IMG/VR virus record: IMGVR_UViG_3300037882_000231
Coordinates: 1 to 64,000 of that record
Source: a virus
Length of the DNA stretch: 64,000 nt
Reading direction: 5' to 3' (one strand)
The notes beneath the pieces are model-generated. The model was given only the letters and a program-made list of their open reading frames with translations, was not told the origin of the DNA and ran no database searches. The position numbers and the translations under genes were made by a program. The first letter of the stretch is position 1. Each line of letters begins with the position of its first letter. This document shows, in pieces, positions 49,344 to 58,351 of this stretch.

Positions 49344-49939
49344 CGGCGGGCCTTCCTAATCTCCGACATGGCCTGACGCATTTCGTCCTCAATGATGACC
49401 TTTAGGGCCTGATTCCTTTGAAGAGCACTTGGGGTAGTTATAGACATAAACAAACCTCTCAGCGAGCCCTGTACGACTTCTCCACCAGGGTTGTCAACCT
49501 CTACCGGGCCTGCCGCATACACCGTCTCACCATCAACCTCAAAGACCAACTTCTCGCCATTCACGGGTGAGATAGAGACCGGTACGCCATTTTCCATGAT
49601 ATAAGCCTTCTGCTCAAAAACGTATCCGTTCCTATTGGGCATCTTGGACTCCAAAAGGTCGTAGGAAATCTCAAACATTCCAGTTCCCCTGCCACGCGAT
49701 GTCATTTTGAACAGCCTTCCACCTGGATCACCAACCTGCCCCCACTCATAAACATGATGCAGGGAGGCAGGATTTGACCTAGCCCTGGCGTCTGTGCGGT
49801 CGTAAAACTGCTGACGGAGAGATTCGAAAACCTTGCGGCTAACCCTCTCCTTCGCAGCCTTTGACCCAGCCCTCTGAACGACCTTGTTGTGAGCCTCAAG
49901 TACGCGGATTGGAATGTCTAGGTTATAGCCCTTCGACAT
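49340..49939 (-). CDS. HK97 gp10-like neck protein
   Basis: 199 residues. Helical basic N-terminus (KVVQRAGSKAAKERVSRKVFESLRQQF) then strands; the order and a long helical start resemble HK97 gp10-like head-tail proteins, though longer. Start ATG 49939 follows GGAGGTGCAAG. Assigned from synteny; family match not proven. Confidence 0.6.
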   Translation of the reverse strand: MSKGYNLDIPIRVLEAHNKVVQRAGSKAAKERVSRKVFESLRQQFYDRTDARARSNPASLHHVYEWGQVGDPGGRLFKMTSRGRGTGMFEISYDLLESKMPNRNGYVFEQKAYIMENGVPVSISPVNGEKLVFEVDGETVYAAGPVEVDNPGGEVVQGSLRGLFMSITTPSALQRNQALKVIIEDEMRQAMSEIRKARR

Positions 49940-50354
49940 CTTGCACCTCCGAGCGCGTAAGGAAGGAAACGTATTCTACAATCCTACCGTAAGCGTCAAC
50001 AACAGGAGAGGACCCATTTGAGTCATAAATTGTTGGATTGCCATCATCCTCGGCAAAGAGGTGCCCAGTAGAGTCAACGATCCAGGTTACCTGGGCCGAC
50101 TTTGGAATTGATCCGGCAGTATACATTCTAAGCATATCGCTAGATGAATAAAAGCCCATAGAGCCGTACTTTTCAAAGACGCCTGGGGCGTCCTTTCCAG
50201 ACGCTACGATGGCCGAGGCATAGCACCAGAATGGATTTGTCAATGCGTATGAGCGCACCAACTCACCAGTATCAGGGTCCTGTTCGACTTCCTCTGTCCT
50301 GAGCATTGCTGACATCGAGTACCTTGCGGATGTCCCGCACCCGTAAATTGTCAT
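49923..50354 (-). CDS. Head-tail stopper (neck) protein
   Basis: 143 residues, beta-rich with EVEQDPDTGELVRSYALTNPFWCYAS in the front, typical of small head-closure (stopper) proteins. It follows the adaptor gene and overlaps it by 4 nt. Assigned mainly from gene order. Confidence 0.6.
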   Translation of the reverse strand: MTIYGCGTSARYSMSAMLRTEEVEQDPDTGELVRSYALTNPFWCYASAIVASGKDAPGVFEKYGSMGFYSSSDMLRMYTAGSIPKSAQVTWIVDSTGHLFAEDDGNPTIYDSNGSSPVVDAYGRIVEYVSFLTRSEVQDVEGL

Positions 50355-51238
50355 ACAACGAGGTACCTATGGAATCTGTAGTGATCAAGCAAAAGGTCCA
50401 CCGCTCGCAGCCCAGTCCCATAGAATGCTAGCCTGTTGGTCTTAGTCGATGACTCGCCAAACTTAACCTGCTCAACATACTTATTGACAGTTGAGGAATC
50501 TGAGCATAGGTAGTGAATAGCCAACTGCTTAGTTGCCAACTGAACATCAATCGGAACTTCTTCGGGACCAAAAATTCCAACAACGTAGTATTCGTAGCCA
50601 CTTGGAAATCCGAACTTTTGCCCAGTAGAATCACGGACCTCAACTAGTTGGCCGGAATCTGACACGGCAACAGTTGAGTCCAGATCAGGTCCGTAGATCA
50701 TTTCTTCGTCATGAAAAACAGCACCGACCCATGAAACGGGCTCGTCAAGGTACAGGGAGCATCCATCCGTCGCATCAACCTGAACCTTCTTATACCTTCT
50801 TCCGAAAGAGCGTCCAGTGAATGAATCCACCACACGTCTTGCTAGCGACTCCATTTCCCTTACAACCGTCCATGGCTGATAGTTCTGAGCCATTGGGTCG
50901 TTCAGCGAGATGCCGCCAGAAATTGCAATGTCCTCAACAGAGGCATACTTTGTGACAACATCATATGAGTTCTTTACGGTTTTGAGAACCGCACCGTCAT
51001 AGTAAGATAGTTCAATCTTAAACGGCTCAGGCCATTGGGACAATTCTGATACATCAATTGCAATCTCCTTGGCCGCTGCATTGGAGATAGATGTTACAGT
51101 GTACGGAGGTGTGGATGTCTCGATAGTCCTTTTGCCGGTGTCGTCAAAAATTGACCTGGCAGCAGAAACGGATACCAAATCATGCTCATCGTCCAGTAGG
51201 ACAACGACGACCGGCTCGCCTTCATAAATCTCAATCAA
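50351..51238 (-). CDS. Head-tail adaptor (connector) protein
   Basis: 295 residues, TTG start after GGAGAGTTAG. The N-terminal 100 residues are an Ig-like beta domain; the central and C-terminal helical part (VREMESLARRVVDSFTGRSFGRRY; VQLATKQLAIHYL) fits the helical adaptor that docks under the portal. The extra N-terminal domain is unusual for this role. Promoter and terminator lie upstream. Confidence 0.65.
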   Translation of the reverse strand: MIEIYEGEPVVVVLLDDEHDLVSVSAARSIFDDTGKRTIETSTPPYTVTSISNAAAKEIAIDVSELSQWPEPFKIELSYYDGAVLKTVKNSYDVVTKYASVEDIAISGGISLNDPMAQNYQPWTVVREMESLARRVVDSFTGRSFGRRYKKVQVDATDGCSLYLDEPVSWVGAVFHDEEMIYGPDLDSTVAVSDSGQLVEVRDSTGQKFGFPSGYEYYVVGIFGPEEVPIDVQLATKQLAIHYLCSDSSTVNKYVEQVKFGESSTKTNRLAFYGTGLRAVDLLLDHYRFHRYLVV

Positions 51239-51272
51239 CTAACTCTCCACCCTCTCTATTATTCATACTTGA

Positions 51273-51281
51273 ATTATATCA
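51273..51281 (-). promoter_or_regulatory. Extended -10 promoter before the neck genes
   Basis: TGA-TATAAT, no TTGACA, between the terminator at 51300-51319 and the adaptor gene. Confidence 0.6.
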
Positions 51282-51299
51282 TGATGGGGAAAAGAAGAA

Positions 51300-51319
51300 G
51301 GCCCCGCAGAAGCGGGGCC
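51300..51319 (-). terminator. Terminator after the SAP-like gene
   Basis: 8-bp stem GGCCCCGC/GCGGGGCC with a TTCT loop on the transcribed strand, followed by the T-rich run TTCTTCTTTTCCCC. A classical factor-independent terminator shape, 14 bases after the stop. Confidence 0.85.
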
Positions 51320-51333
51320 AACCTCAGAAAATC

Positions 51334-51729
51334 TTAGCCGTAGAACTGTTCTGCGTCACGCTCTGTCGCGTAGCGGAACAACCGTGGGTTCTTCTCAACT
51401 AGGCGGTCGGCAACAGACTCAAGGACTACAACAAATGGGCTCTTCGCGCTAGCCCTGATGCCGGGGCCAGTGTACGAACCAAGTCCTGTAAACTGAACCA
51501 GAACCTCCTTGCCATCAGCCTTCTTCGCTGGCTTGGCTTCGGCCTCCGCAATTGGGTCGGCCTCCTTTGGCTCTCCAGAGGTTGCATTGATCAGGTTTTG
51601 GTAAAGTTCAAACGTAACCCCCTCCTCATCTAGGTGCTTAATGATGGTGGCTTTTGTGCCCGTGGGATCAACTGCGAATTGCTCAGCAACTGCGACCAAT
51701 TCATCCTTCTTCATATCTTCGAATGACAT
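51334..51729 (-). CDS. SAP/HeH-like protein next to the capsid gene
   Basis: 131 residues. The N-terminus (MKKDELVAVAEQFAV...GTKATIIKHL) is a SAP/HeH helix-extended-loop-helix motif (nucleic acid binding) often seen in small proteins next to phage major capsid genes. An acidic Ala/Lys linker leads to a beta-strand domain (VLVQFTGLGSYTG). Possibly a capsid accessory or head decoration protein. ATG follows GAGGAGGATAGAT. Confidence 0.7.
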   Translation of the reverse strand: MSFEDMKKDELVAVAEQFAVDPTGTKATIIKHLDEEGVTFELYQNLINATSGEPKEADPIAEAEAKPAKKADGKEVLVQFTGLGSYTGPGIRASAKSPFVVVLESVADRLVEKNPRLFRYATERDAEQFYG

Positions 51730-51757
51730 ATCTATCCTCCTCTCGGTGTCAACTTCA

Positions 51758-51766
51758 AGTATACCA
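51758..51766 (-). promoter_or_regulatory. Extended -10 promoter before the SAP-like gene
   Basis: TGG-TATACT, no TTGACA upstream because the capsid terminator hairpin occupies that place. Confidence 0.55.
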
Positions 51767-51775
51767 GGGAAACGA

Positions 51776-51803
51776 ACTGAGGGGCTCCGAAGAGCCCCTC
51801 AGT
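51776..51803 (-). terminator. Terminator after the major capsid gene
   Basis: Perfect 12-bp stem ACTGAGGGGCTC/GAGCCCCTCAGT closed by a TTCG tetraloop, followed by TCGTTTCCC. It probably holds capsid mRNA apart from the SAP-like gene, which then has its own promoter. Confidence 0.85.
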
Positions 51804-51829
51804 CCTATTCAGTTTTAGGTGAAGCGGGA

Positions 51830-52888
51830 TCAGACTGCGCCTGAGCCCTTGACCAAGACATCCTTGACCACAACGTAGGCATCCCAGTTCTGAACCTGGA
51901 TACCAAAACGCATGAACATGGTGTACTCGGTTGTGTCCTTCTTCTTCTTGAACTCGTCGTAGAACTCGATGTCCCTCTTGACACCCCAAATACGGTTGCC
52001 AGGAGTTGTCAACTCAACGTGACCAAGTGTGTCGGCGTCGCCCACAGCAGATGAGGCGGTGTCCTCATTGAATAGAGGAACCTCAACGATGGGTACTCCG
52101 AACGCAAGCGGGTAAGTTCCGCCACCAGGTCCCTGAGGACCAGAAAGCGAACCGCGAAGAACATCAGCAGTGATAGTCTCAACTGTCTGCTCGCCATTTA
52201 CAACGCCAGTTAGTGAGGTCAGGTAGTCCTGAACCAGTCCTGAACCAGTGTAGAAGCGTAGAGCGGATCGGTTGGCCTTGTACTTACGAGGTAGGGCCTT
52301 GAGCGCGCGGTCGAAAACCGAACGTCCAATTACAGCCTCGTTCCAGTCGATAACGTGAGCAAGTCCGTCAGTGACGCCCTGCTTGTAGAAACCGTCTAGA
52401 ATGTTAAGACCTGGAGTTCCACCACTACCAGCAGCGTAAACACCGTTGATTGCTAGGTCCTCAATGTCGTTACCAGCCTGTGTTGCGAATAGGCGAGCAA
52501 TGTGACCAGAAGTACCGTCACCCTCAATGCTGTCCTCGTTCGTCTCCCTGGAAACCTCCCAGTCCAAACGAATCTTGTTGGTTGTGATCGTGATCTTTGA
52601 GAACGCAACTGGTGCATTCTCGTAGGTTCCGTCAGCCTCAGTGGCCCTACGGATAACACGCTCGCCAACAGCGATAGCGTCGATGTCTACCTCATTGGCA
52701 CGCATAGTGATCCTGCGACCGTCCTTTGCAAGGGTCGTAGCATCCCACATGTAGTCAATGAATTGGTTGGCCTGCTCAGCGTTGAGCAAACCACTTGATG
52801 TAGCCATGGAGTTCGATAGGTTAGCGCCGGGTCCACCGACATAACCTGAGAGAACTTCACCAGCCTTTTCAATAATTTCGTCAGCCAT
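51830..52888 (-). CDS. Major capsid protein (HK97 fold)
   Basis: 352 residues, right after the protease gene. Signs of the HK97 fold are the N-arm, IRLDWEVSRETNEDS, the ATQAGNDIEDLAINGV spine-helix segment, the extended VYAAGSGGTPGLNILDGFY, and C-terminal GVKRDIEFYDEFKKKKDTTEYTMFMR-type strands. It builds the icosahedral shell. No delta domain of its own is apparent, so the protease protein may supply the scaffold. ATG start with AAAGGATG in the 26-base gap. Confidence 0.9.
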   Translation of the reverse strand: MADEIIEKAGEVLSGYVGGPGANLSNSMATSSGLLNAEQANQFIDYMWDATTLAKDGRRITMRANEVDIDAIAVGERVIRRATEADGTYENAPVAFSKITITTNKIRLDWEVSRETNEDSIEGDGTSGHIARLFATQAGNDIEDLAINGVYAAGSGGTPGLNILDGFYKQGVTDGLAHVIDWNEAVIGRSVFDRALKALPRKYKANRSALRFYTGSGLVQDYLTSLTGVVNGEQTVETITADVLRGSLSGPQGPGGGTYPLAFGVPIVEVPLFNEDTASSAVGDADTLGHVELTTPGNRIWGVKRDIEFYDEFKKKKDTTEYTMFMRFGIQVQNWDAYVVVKDVLVKGSGAV

Positions 52889-52914
52889 TTTGTTTTATTT
52901 CACATCCTTTCCTG

Positions 52915-54180
52915 TTAGTTTGATGGAACGGTGAAGCGATCCGCCCAAATATCCTTCTTCTCAACTGGTGCCGCCTCAGCGGTCCTATCGGAAGCCTTCT
53001 TTACAACAAGCGACTTCTCTACTGCACCGAGACGCTCAGAGATTTCTCCCTTAGTTGCCTCAAGTGTTTCTGAAACCGACTTGTTGATTTCGCCTGCAAG
53101 GGCTTCAACCTTGCCTGCGTTCTCTTCAACGGCCTTGGTGACCGTTGTGATAAGTTCTGTGGTTGTCTCTAGTCCCTTAGAGAGACTGGTTAGCGTACCG
53201 GCCATTTCACCAATTGCGCTCTGCAAATTGGCCAATTCCTGCTTCCAATCGATCTCATCCTCTACCGCAGCCTCGCTTGTTACTGGGGCAACCTCTTCGG
53301 TCGTAGCCTCAGCGGTTACTTCGTCTGCGGTGTCAGACGCCTTCTCTACGGGCACGACGACCTCATCAACCTCAGCAGCAACTTCTGCTGCCTTGTCTAC
53401 TACTTCATCTGCCATATTGTCTGTTACACCTTCTTCCTTTTGTACCGCTGGCTTGGCGGCATTCTTTATTAATCCGAGAATTGCATTTACTTTTTCTGTA
53501 CCAGTTAGTTCGCTAGCGATCCAACCGATCTTCTCACAGGAACTTCCACACTCGGTACAAGTGCCTGTACCAATTGTAGCAATGTTATCCTCAGAACACC
53601 AGAAAACATCTACGGTTTCCACACCTACTGCAATACCGGAAATCTCATTCTTTCCATCAGCACTCTTTTGCACGGCGAATACGCTAGCCAATTGATTCGC
53701 TGGCGAGTCTACTAATGACAATTCGACGAGGATATACTTCTTGATAATGTTGATAAACTTACCAAGGCCCTCGTCGAAGAATTCTTCTGATCCACCAGGT
53801 GGAACCATTCCACCAATAGAAAAGCCTGTGAGCGTCCCGTCAAGGACCTTCTCCCAGGTTGATTGTGCGCCCTTGGAAACATATACGTCAACGTAGATGC
53901 CTTCATAGATCTCCTGCGTCTGGGGGTCGAAGTAGGACTGCTCCCTAAAGTTTACAACCCTACCTGCGGCGATCTTTTCATGCATCTCACGGACATTGCC
54001 TAGAAAGTTATCGAAAGCCTCCTTAGAGGCCTCGGATAGGACGATGTCGCCCTGTGTGTCCAGGTTGTTAAGAGTCGCAAATCCAGACACGATTCTACGC
54101 TCACGATCAACTTTGGTGATCGGAACGCCCAGTGAAACCTGCCCGTTGCGGGACTCCCAATGGCTCTTAGTAATTTCCAT
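52915..54180 (-). CDS. Prohead maturation protease with scaffold-like C-terminus
   Basis: 421 residues from ATG 54180. The first 170 residues match the XkdF-like prohead protease domain: RIVSGFATLNNLDTQGDIV, a STWEKVLDGTLTGFSIGG segment and ILVELSLVDSPAN. A Cys cluster (FWCSEDN...GTCTECGSSCEK, about 200-225) follows, then a Glu/Val/Ala-rich linker and coiled coil up to 421. The long tail looks like a scaffold domain fused to the protease. TATACT ends 8 nt before this ATG and no ribosome site is seen, so a leaderless start is likely. Confidence 0.83.
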   Translation of the reverse strand: MEITKSHWESRNGQVSLGVPITKVDRERRIVSGFATLNNLDTQGDIVLSEASKEAFDNFLGNVREMHEKIAAGRVVNFREQSYFDPQTQEIYEGIYVDVYVSKGAQSTWEKVLDGTLTGFSIGGMVPPGGSEEFFDEGLGKFINIIKKYILVELSLVDSPANQLASVFAVQKSADGKNEISGIAVGVETVDVFWCSEDNIATIGTGTCTECGSSCEKIGWIASELTGTEKVNAILGLIKNAAKPAVQKEEGVTDNMADEVVDKAAEVAAEVDEVVVPVEKASDTADEVTAEATTEEVAPVTSEAAVEDEIDWKQELANLQSAIGEMAGTLTSLSKGLETTTELITTVTKAVEENAGKVEALAGEINKSVSETLEATKGEISERLGAVEKSLVVKKASDRTAEAAPVEKKDIWADRFTVPSN

Positions 54181-54188
54181 TTGTCTTG

Positions 54189-54197
54189 AGTATATCA
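54189..54197 (-). promoter_or_regulatory. Extended -10 promoter before the protease gene
   Basis: TGA-TATACT, no TTGACA, ending 8 nt before the start ATG at 54180. Confidence 0.6.
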
Positions 54198-54219
54198 TAA
54201 GTCTCAAATATTAATTGGA

Positions 54220-55791
54220 CTATTCGGACGATCTTCCTTCACCTTTTGGATTCCTTGCCTCACCAGCAGAATCAGTCGCGCCATTAGCCCTCTCGCGGGC
54301 GCGTGCATCATTACCAGTAGCATTGCTCTTAGCGTCCGCTGCCTGCTGTGGCTTTAGATCAACGACTTTATCTCCACCGTCAATACCGGGCAGACCCATT
54401 CTCGCCCTAACCTCATTAGGAACAATTACCTGCATTCGCAAATACCTTTCGTCAATCTTTGACTGGGTATCCTCGTCGGTTAGCGACAATTCATTTAGTT
54501 TGAATAGGAATACATCTGACTTCTCCGCAACAATCATGTTGATTCTCTTTTCGAAGATGGCCTGCGTTGGCCTCGTTACCTGCTCCTTGAAAGTCTTGTC
54601 AGCGTCACGGGACGCAGCAAGGGAGACGCCAGGTGCCAGCATGATCTTAGAGATTGGTGTTCTGTTCGCAGCCAGGACCTTATCCCTGTTACCGTCCTCG
54701 TACTTAACGAAGGATGCATCCTGAATACCGGCCTCGACAGGCTCAATCTTGAACTCAACCTTCCTGTCAGGGTCATCAGCGGGAAGAGGAATGTAAAGTG
54801 TCCTGTGATTCTTTCCCTTCAACTTGACGTTGAAGAACTCGTACAGTGCATTCTCTGCCTGGGTAGAGAGTGTTGCACCCTTCACAACAACGATGTGGCG
54901 CGGTACAGCCTTGTTCTCAAAGTAATCCAGGTTGAACGTAGTCGCAAAGCGTGATCCTAGCACGGCCCCGATTGCTGAAATGATGTCTGGGGCTCCGTAG
55001 TAGTCGCTGTTCGGCGTGTACTTCTTAAAGTGTATAACCTCATGTGGAGACTCGTCGCCATTAATGGGATCTACAGTCTCAGCATCATTGAAATTCCTAA
55101 AGAACGCAACCTTGTTCGTATTCACCATTTGAACAAATCCGTCTCTGGCTTGACGAACTCGCATTGTCGTAGCAGGGATGTGGCCGATATATGCGATAAC
55201 ACCGCTGGATGTTCGACCAACCTCAAGGTAGGCGTTGCCAGTTGATTCGTAGTCCTTGCCCAACTTGATAAGAATTTCAGTAATGGTGTCCTCAGCGTTG
55301 AGAGAATCAAGCCACAGATTGTGGTCCTGGCGCAACTTCTCCAACTTCCTACGAAACTTGTCGAGCGCGTCCTTCTTGCCCTCTAGCATGTCCAACTTTT
55401 GGATCGTCGCTGGGGTTGGTACAAAGTTATATCCTAGGGCTACAGTGTTGTACGTCTTAGCGTCTACCGCTCCGTTCTGCCACTGATTCTGCTCATAGAT
55501 ACTCGCAAGCATCTGAAAGTTGTAAGGGGGCCTTGCTACATCAAAAAGGGAATAGGCGGTTGGGGACAAAACATCGATTCTCTTTGAAGCAACATCGCCC
55601 TTTGTTGACTCAAACTTCTTTGAGATTGTCGTAGCCCTGCGCTTGATATTGGCAGGCATCGATGTCTTTACCTTAGACAGATCAACGTCAAACTCGTCAC
55701 CAGAGGCGATGTGAACAACCTCTGCCGTGTCGAGATAGGCATCTATATCAAACTCGTTCTCGTCCTGCTCTTCTACCTTCTTAATTGCCAT
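54220..55791 (-). CDS. Portal protein
   Basis: 523 residues from ATG 55791, which overlaps the stop of the gene upstream; a longer reading to 55818 lacks support. Middle residues show the portal core: AGDTTEILIKLGKDYESTGNAYLEV-like helix and IAYIGHIPATTMRVR, then IHFKKYTPNSDYYGAPDI, ALYEFFNVKLKG and the SKIMLAPGVSL loop. It forms the 12-fold ring at the capsid vertex used for packaging and ejection. The C-terminus is Ala/Asp/Arg-rich and disordered. Confidence 0.92.
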   Translation of the reverse strand: MAIKKVEEQDENEFDIDAYLDTAEVVHIASGDEFDVDLSKVKTSMPANIKRRATTISKKFESTKGDVASKRIDVLSPTAYSLFDVARPPYNFQMLASIYEQNQWQNGAVDAKTYNTVALGYNFVPTPATIQKLDMLEGKKDALDKFRRKLEKLRQDHNLWLDSLNAEDTITEILIKLGKDYESTGNAYLEVGRTSSGVIAYIGHIPATTMRVRQARDGFVQMVNTNKVAFFRNFNDAETVDPINGDESPHEVIHFKKYTPNSDYYGAPDIISAIGAVLGSRFATTFNLDYFENKAVPRHIVVVKGATLSTQAENALYEFFNVKLKGKNHRTLYIPLPADDPDRKVEFKIEPVEAGIQDASFVKYEDGNRDKVLAANRTPISKIMLAPGVSLAASRDADKTFKEQVTRPTQAIFEKRINMIVAEKSDVFLFKLNELSLTDEDTQSKIDERYLRMQVIVPNEVRARMGLPGIDGGDKVVDLKPQQAADAKSNATGNDARARERANGATDSAGEARNPKGEGRSSE

Positions 55792-56128
55792 TTCTCTTCT
55801 TCCTCTTCGCGTCGTCAACGTATGATGCGATATCTCTGTCTGGTACGAATCCGTTGAGCATCTGCTCTACCTGGCCGTCATGCTCGTCCTGCGTCAGCCT
55901 GTCAGCACCCTCAAGGAACAGCGGGCTTCCGCCTTCGATGCCCAATTCCAACTTGACGAAGCGAGCGATCTGGTTCATTCTCTTAATGTCCCCTCGCATA
56001 GAGACAACGTTTAGGACGTTGCCCTGGCCGTCGCCAAGGATATTGTTGTCAGGCATTTGCCAGACGTATACACCATATGGGATGCCCTCTTGGACAACCC
56101 TGCGCTTAGTTCTCTTTAGTTCACCCAT
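55781..56128 (-). CDS. Small protein between minor tail-like and portal genes
   Basis: 115 residues from ATG 56128: GELKRTKRRVVQEGIPYGVY at the front, GNVLNVVSMRGDIKRMNQIARF in the middle. Basic and helical; no family recognised. A TATACT box ends 6 nt upstream, suggesting a leaderless start here. Co-located with the portal, so possibly a packaging or head assembly factor. Confidence 0.65.
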   Translation of the reverse strand: MGELKRTKRRVVQEGIPYGVYVWQMPDNNILGDGQGNVLNVVSMRGDIKRMNQIARFVKLELGIEGGSPLFLEGADRLTQDEHDGQVEQMLNGFVPDRDIASYVDDAKRKKRNGN

Positions 56129-56134
56129 GAAAAC

Positions 56135-56143
56135 AGTATACCA
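56135..56143 (-). promoter_or_regulatory. Extended -10 promoter before the head genes
   Basis: TGG-TATACT with no TTGACA, ending 6 nt before the ATG at 56128. Confidence 0.6.
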
Positions 56144-56145
56144 CG

Positions 56146-56892
56146 TTAGGAAACGGTAAGTTCGGTCCAAGTGTTCGGAACTGTCACGGCATTGTCAGTA
56201 ATGGCGAATGAAGCGAGCGTATCTGTCAATACCAGTGTCGAATCTGGCTTTCTGTAGGCTATTTTTGCTTGAAGTGATACATCATTTACCGTCATGACGA
56301 TGGGAGCAACGGATACATGTGAGACTACCCCTGACCCTGTAATTGTCAATGGTGGATTCCTGACTGAGCCGAATGTGATGGTAACCAGTCTTGGGAATGG
56401 GAACTTCTGTGTACCACTCCATACCGCCCCGTTGATGTAGGTTGTTGTGCCGCTATTTGCGACAGTGCTAGAGATTCCAGTCGTGCTGATTGTCGCTGTT
56501 CCGCCACCGGCTGAGATCGTAAATGAGGCAGACGTTGGCTTAACGAGCAACGTTACACTACCAATACTTGGTTGAGGATCGGCAACTTGCGCCTCGGTGA
56601 AGGTGTCGTTTGCATCAAACTCAATTGATCCACCACTCAGGGTTAGCCCGCCTTCCGTACAGTGCATCAGTAGAGGCCTATTGCGCGGATAAAGAAGAAT
56701 ATTCTGGGCTCCAATTGGATGCTCACCCTCAAAGGACGAAATGCCGTTTGTCTCAGATGATAAAACTCTCGCCTGAATTGTCCTAATTTCGTTCCTGTCA
56801 CCATCAAACCTAGACTTCAACGGTACGGTAACCTGCCAGTTGGAGTAGGTAGTTGATCCGTGCGCTAGGGAAGATGAAATGAAGTACGTCAC
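56146..56892 (-). CDS. Virion surface protein of unknown type
   Basis: 248 residues, beta-rich and rich in Thr, Ser and Gly, like Ig or lectin-type surface proteins (VTLLVKPTSASFTISAGGG...TISTTG). GTG start overlaps the upstream gene (GTGA). Likely a decoration or head-fibre-type protein. No catalytic motif. Confidence 0.6.
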   Translation of the reverse strand: MTYFISSSLAHGSTTYSNWQVTVPLKSRFDGDRNEIRTIQARVLSSETNGISSFEGEHPIGAQNILLYPRNRPLLMHCTEGGLTLSGGSIEFDANDTFTEAQVADPQPSIGSVTLLVKPTSASFTISAGGGTATISTTGISSTVANSGTTTYINGAVWSGTQKFPFPRLVTITFGSVRNPPLTITGSGVVSHVSVAPIVMTVNDVSLQAKIAYRKPDSTLVLTDTLASFAITDNAVTVPNTWTELTVS

Positions 56893-58346
56893 GTTGTCAC
56901 CACCTCTGTAATTGTTCCATTTGGCTTACCATCAATGTAAAGCACTGGCTTCCTGGCGGGCTGCGTCACACTGGCTGGAACCATAACATCAATCTTTATA
57001 TACCCCTCTGCGCGCACCGGAACGTCCTCGGTTGAGCCAGTGTAGTATGTGTGTGGACCATACTCTGTGTCGGAAGTAACAGCATCACTGTAATCAAACA
57101 CTCTAAGAACCCAGTTCCAGGCCGCTCTGTTTGCATGATACGAGACCGCATTAATCGCTGGCAACGTGTTTACAAGGGTTCCACCAAAAGTAACCGAGTA
57201 GTTAGATGGATCAAAGTCGATATCAATTGGGTTGTAGTTTCCAGTGTTATTTGAGTTATAGAAGTTCGTTTCGTCCCAGGCGAAACCAGGCCACAGCACC
57301 GTGCCGCCTGCGACTGTCGAAGATGGGCTTCCGTAAAAACTCCATGCAGAGATGTCATTTCCGTTACCATCTAGCATGAAGGCCTTTCTGTATGCTTGGA
57401 GCGTACTGTCTGACATAGCCACAACAGCAAACTCATCATAACCCGGTGAATGCGGCTTGAGGTGAACTAAACATCGCTCTACACCTGTAGCGGCAAAGGC
57501 GAACCTTGCCTTAACTGAACCACCTACAGATGAAGAAAAGTCAGAAAGCCTTGGGATAGTAAATGAATTATCGTCTGTGCTGTAAACTTCTGGTGCCTTT
57601 AGATCGAGGCCTAGGGTCCTATCACCAAACCTGACGTTCTTGGCATTGAACTCTCTCCACTCCGTGCTAGCCGGGATTGACAGAGCCATTGCATAGTCCT
57701 GAATAGAATCATAGATTTCATAGTTCCTAGAGTCAAATGCCATCTCATAGTCTGGCGCACCCATAAAAGCCTCAGTAAACTGAATCTGCAACTCCCTTTC
57801 CGTCAGGGCCTTTTCGTAGAAGCAGAACCCGCCAAGGACTATCGTTGCATTAGTCTCAGATGCTACTGAGAAGGCTGTGAGTGCGGAGAATGTTTCAGTT
57901 GGTGCCGCTCCGCTGGCGCGCAGTGAGCCATCAGCATAAACTTGGTACCCACCTGACGTTGCCACAATAGCGATCTGCGTTGCGTTTTCCATTTGTGTAT
58001 CAAACCTGGCAACGACATTGGTTGAGTAAGGAACTGTTACGGTACAGAACCCTAGGGGGTCGTAGGCGATCAGCGGGCTGCCTCCTACGCGCGCGACAGT
58101 CGCTGCTGCCGTAGAAGAAAAGTGAATGTAGAAAACGGCTGTCCATGATGACATCCCTGCCAAACTTGGCACAGTTAGTGAATGCGAGTGGCCTCCACCA
58201 GACTCAAATAGATATGAAAAATCAGACCCTGATACAATCGGGTCAATTGTCACGGCGGTAGGTGTCGAAGTCGCACCAGTAATGTACTCTTTACCGTTTA
58301 CGAAAGCAACCTTGGCTCCCAGAATTGCCCTGTCAATGAGAGCCAT
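56889..58346 (-). CDS. LamG/concanavalin-like surface protein
   Basis: 485 residues, beta-rich. The N-terminal 200 residues resemble a laminin-G/concanavalin-like jelly roll: SFSYLFESGGGHSHSL, WTAVFYIHFSS, QMENATQIAIVATSGGYQVYADGSL and LGGFCFYEKALTERELQ, the last being the typical closing strand and loop. Expected to bind sugars on the virion surface. SD GGGGAG upstream. Coupled to the next surface gene. Confidence 0.75.
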   Translation of the reverse strand: MALIDRAILGAKVAFVNGKEYITGATSTPTAVTIDPIVSGSDFSYLFESGGGHSHSLTVPSLAGMSSWTAVFYIHFSSTAAATVARVGGSPLIAYDPLGFCTVTVPYSTNVVARFDTQMENATQIAIVATSGGYQVYADGSLRASGAAPTETFSALTAFSVASETNATIVLGGFCFYEKALTERELQIQFTEAFMGAPDYEMAFDSRNYEIYDSIQDYAMALSIPASTEWREFNAKNVRFGDRTLGLDLKAPEVYSTDDNSFTIPRLSDFSSSVGGSVKARFAFAATGVERCLVHLKPHSPGYDEFAVVAMSDSTLQAYRKAFMLDGNGNDISAWSFYGSPSSTVAGGTVLWPGFAWDETNFYNSNNTGNYNPIDIDFDPSNYSVTFGGTLVNTLPAINAVSYHANRAAWNWVLRVFDYSDAVTSDTEYGPHTYYTGSTEDVPVRAEGYIKIDVMVPASVTQPARKPVLYIDGKPNGTITEVVTT

Positions 58347-58351
58347 ATTGG

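Noticed and set aside
52931-53695. Long plus-strand frame of 254 codons
   Set aside because: It lies opposite the protease's low-complexity tail; Ser/Thr/Val composition is a mirror of that repeat and no start signal is seen.
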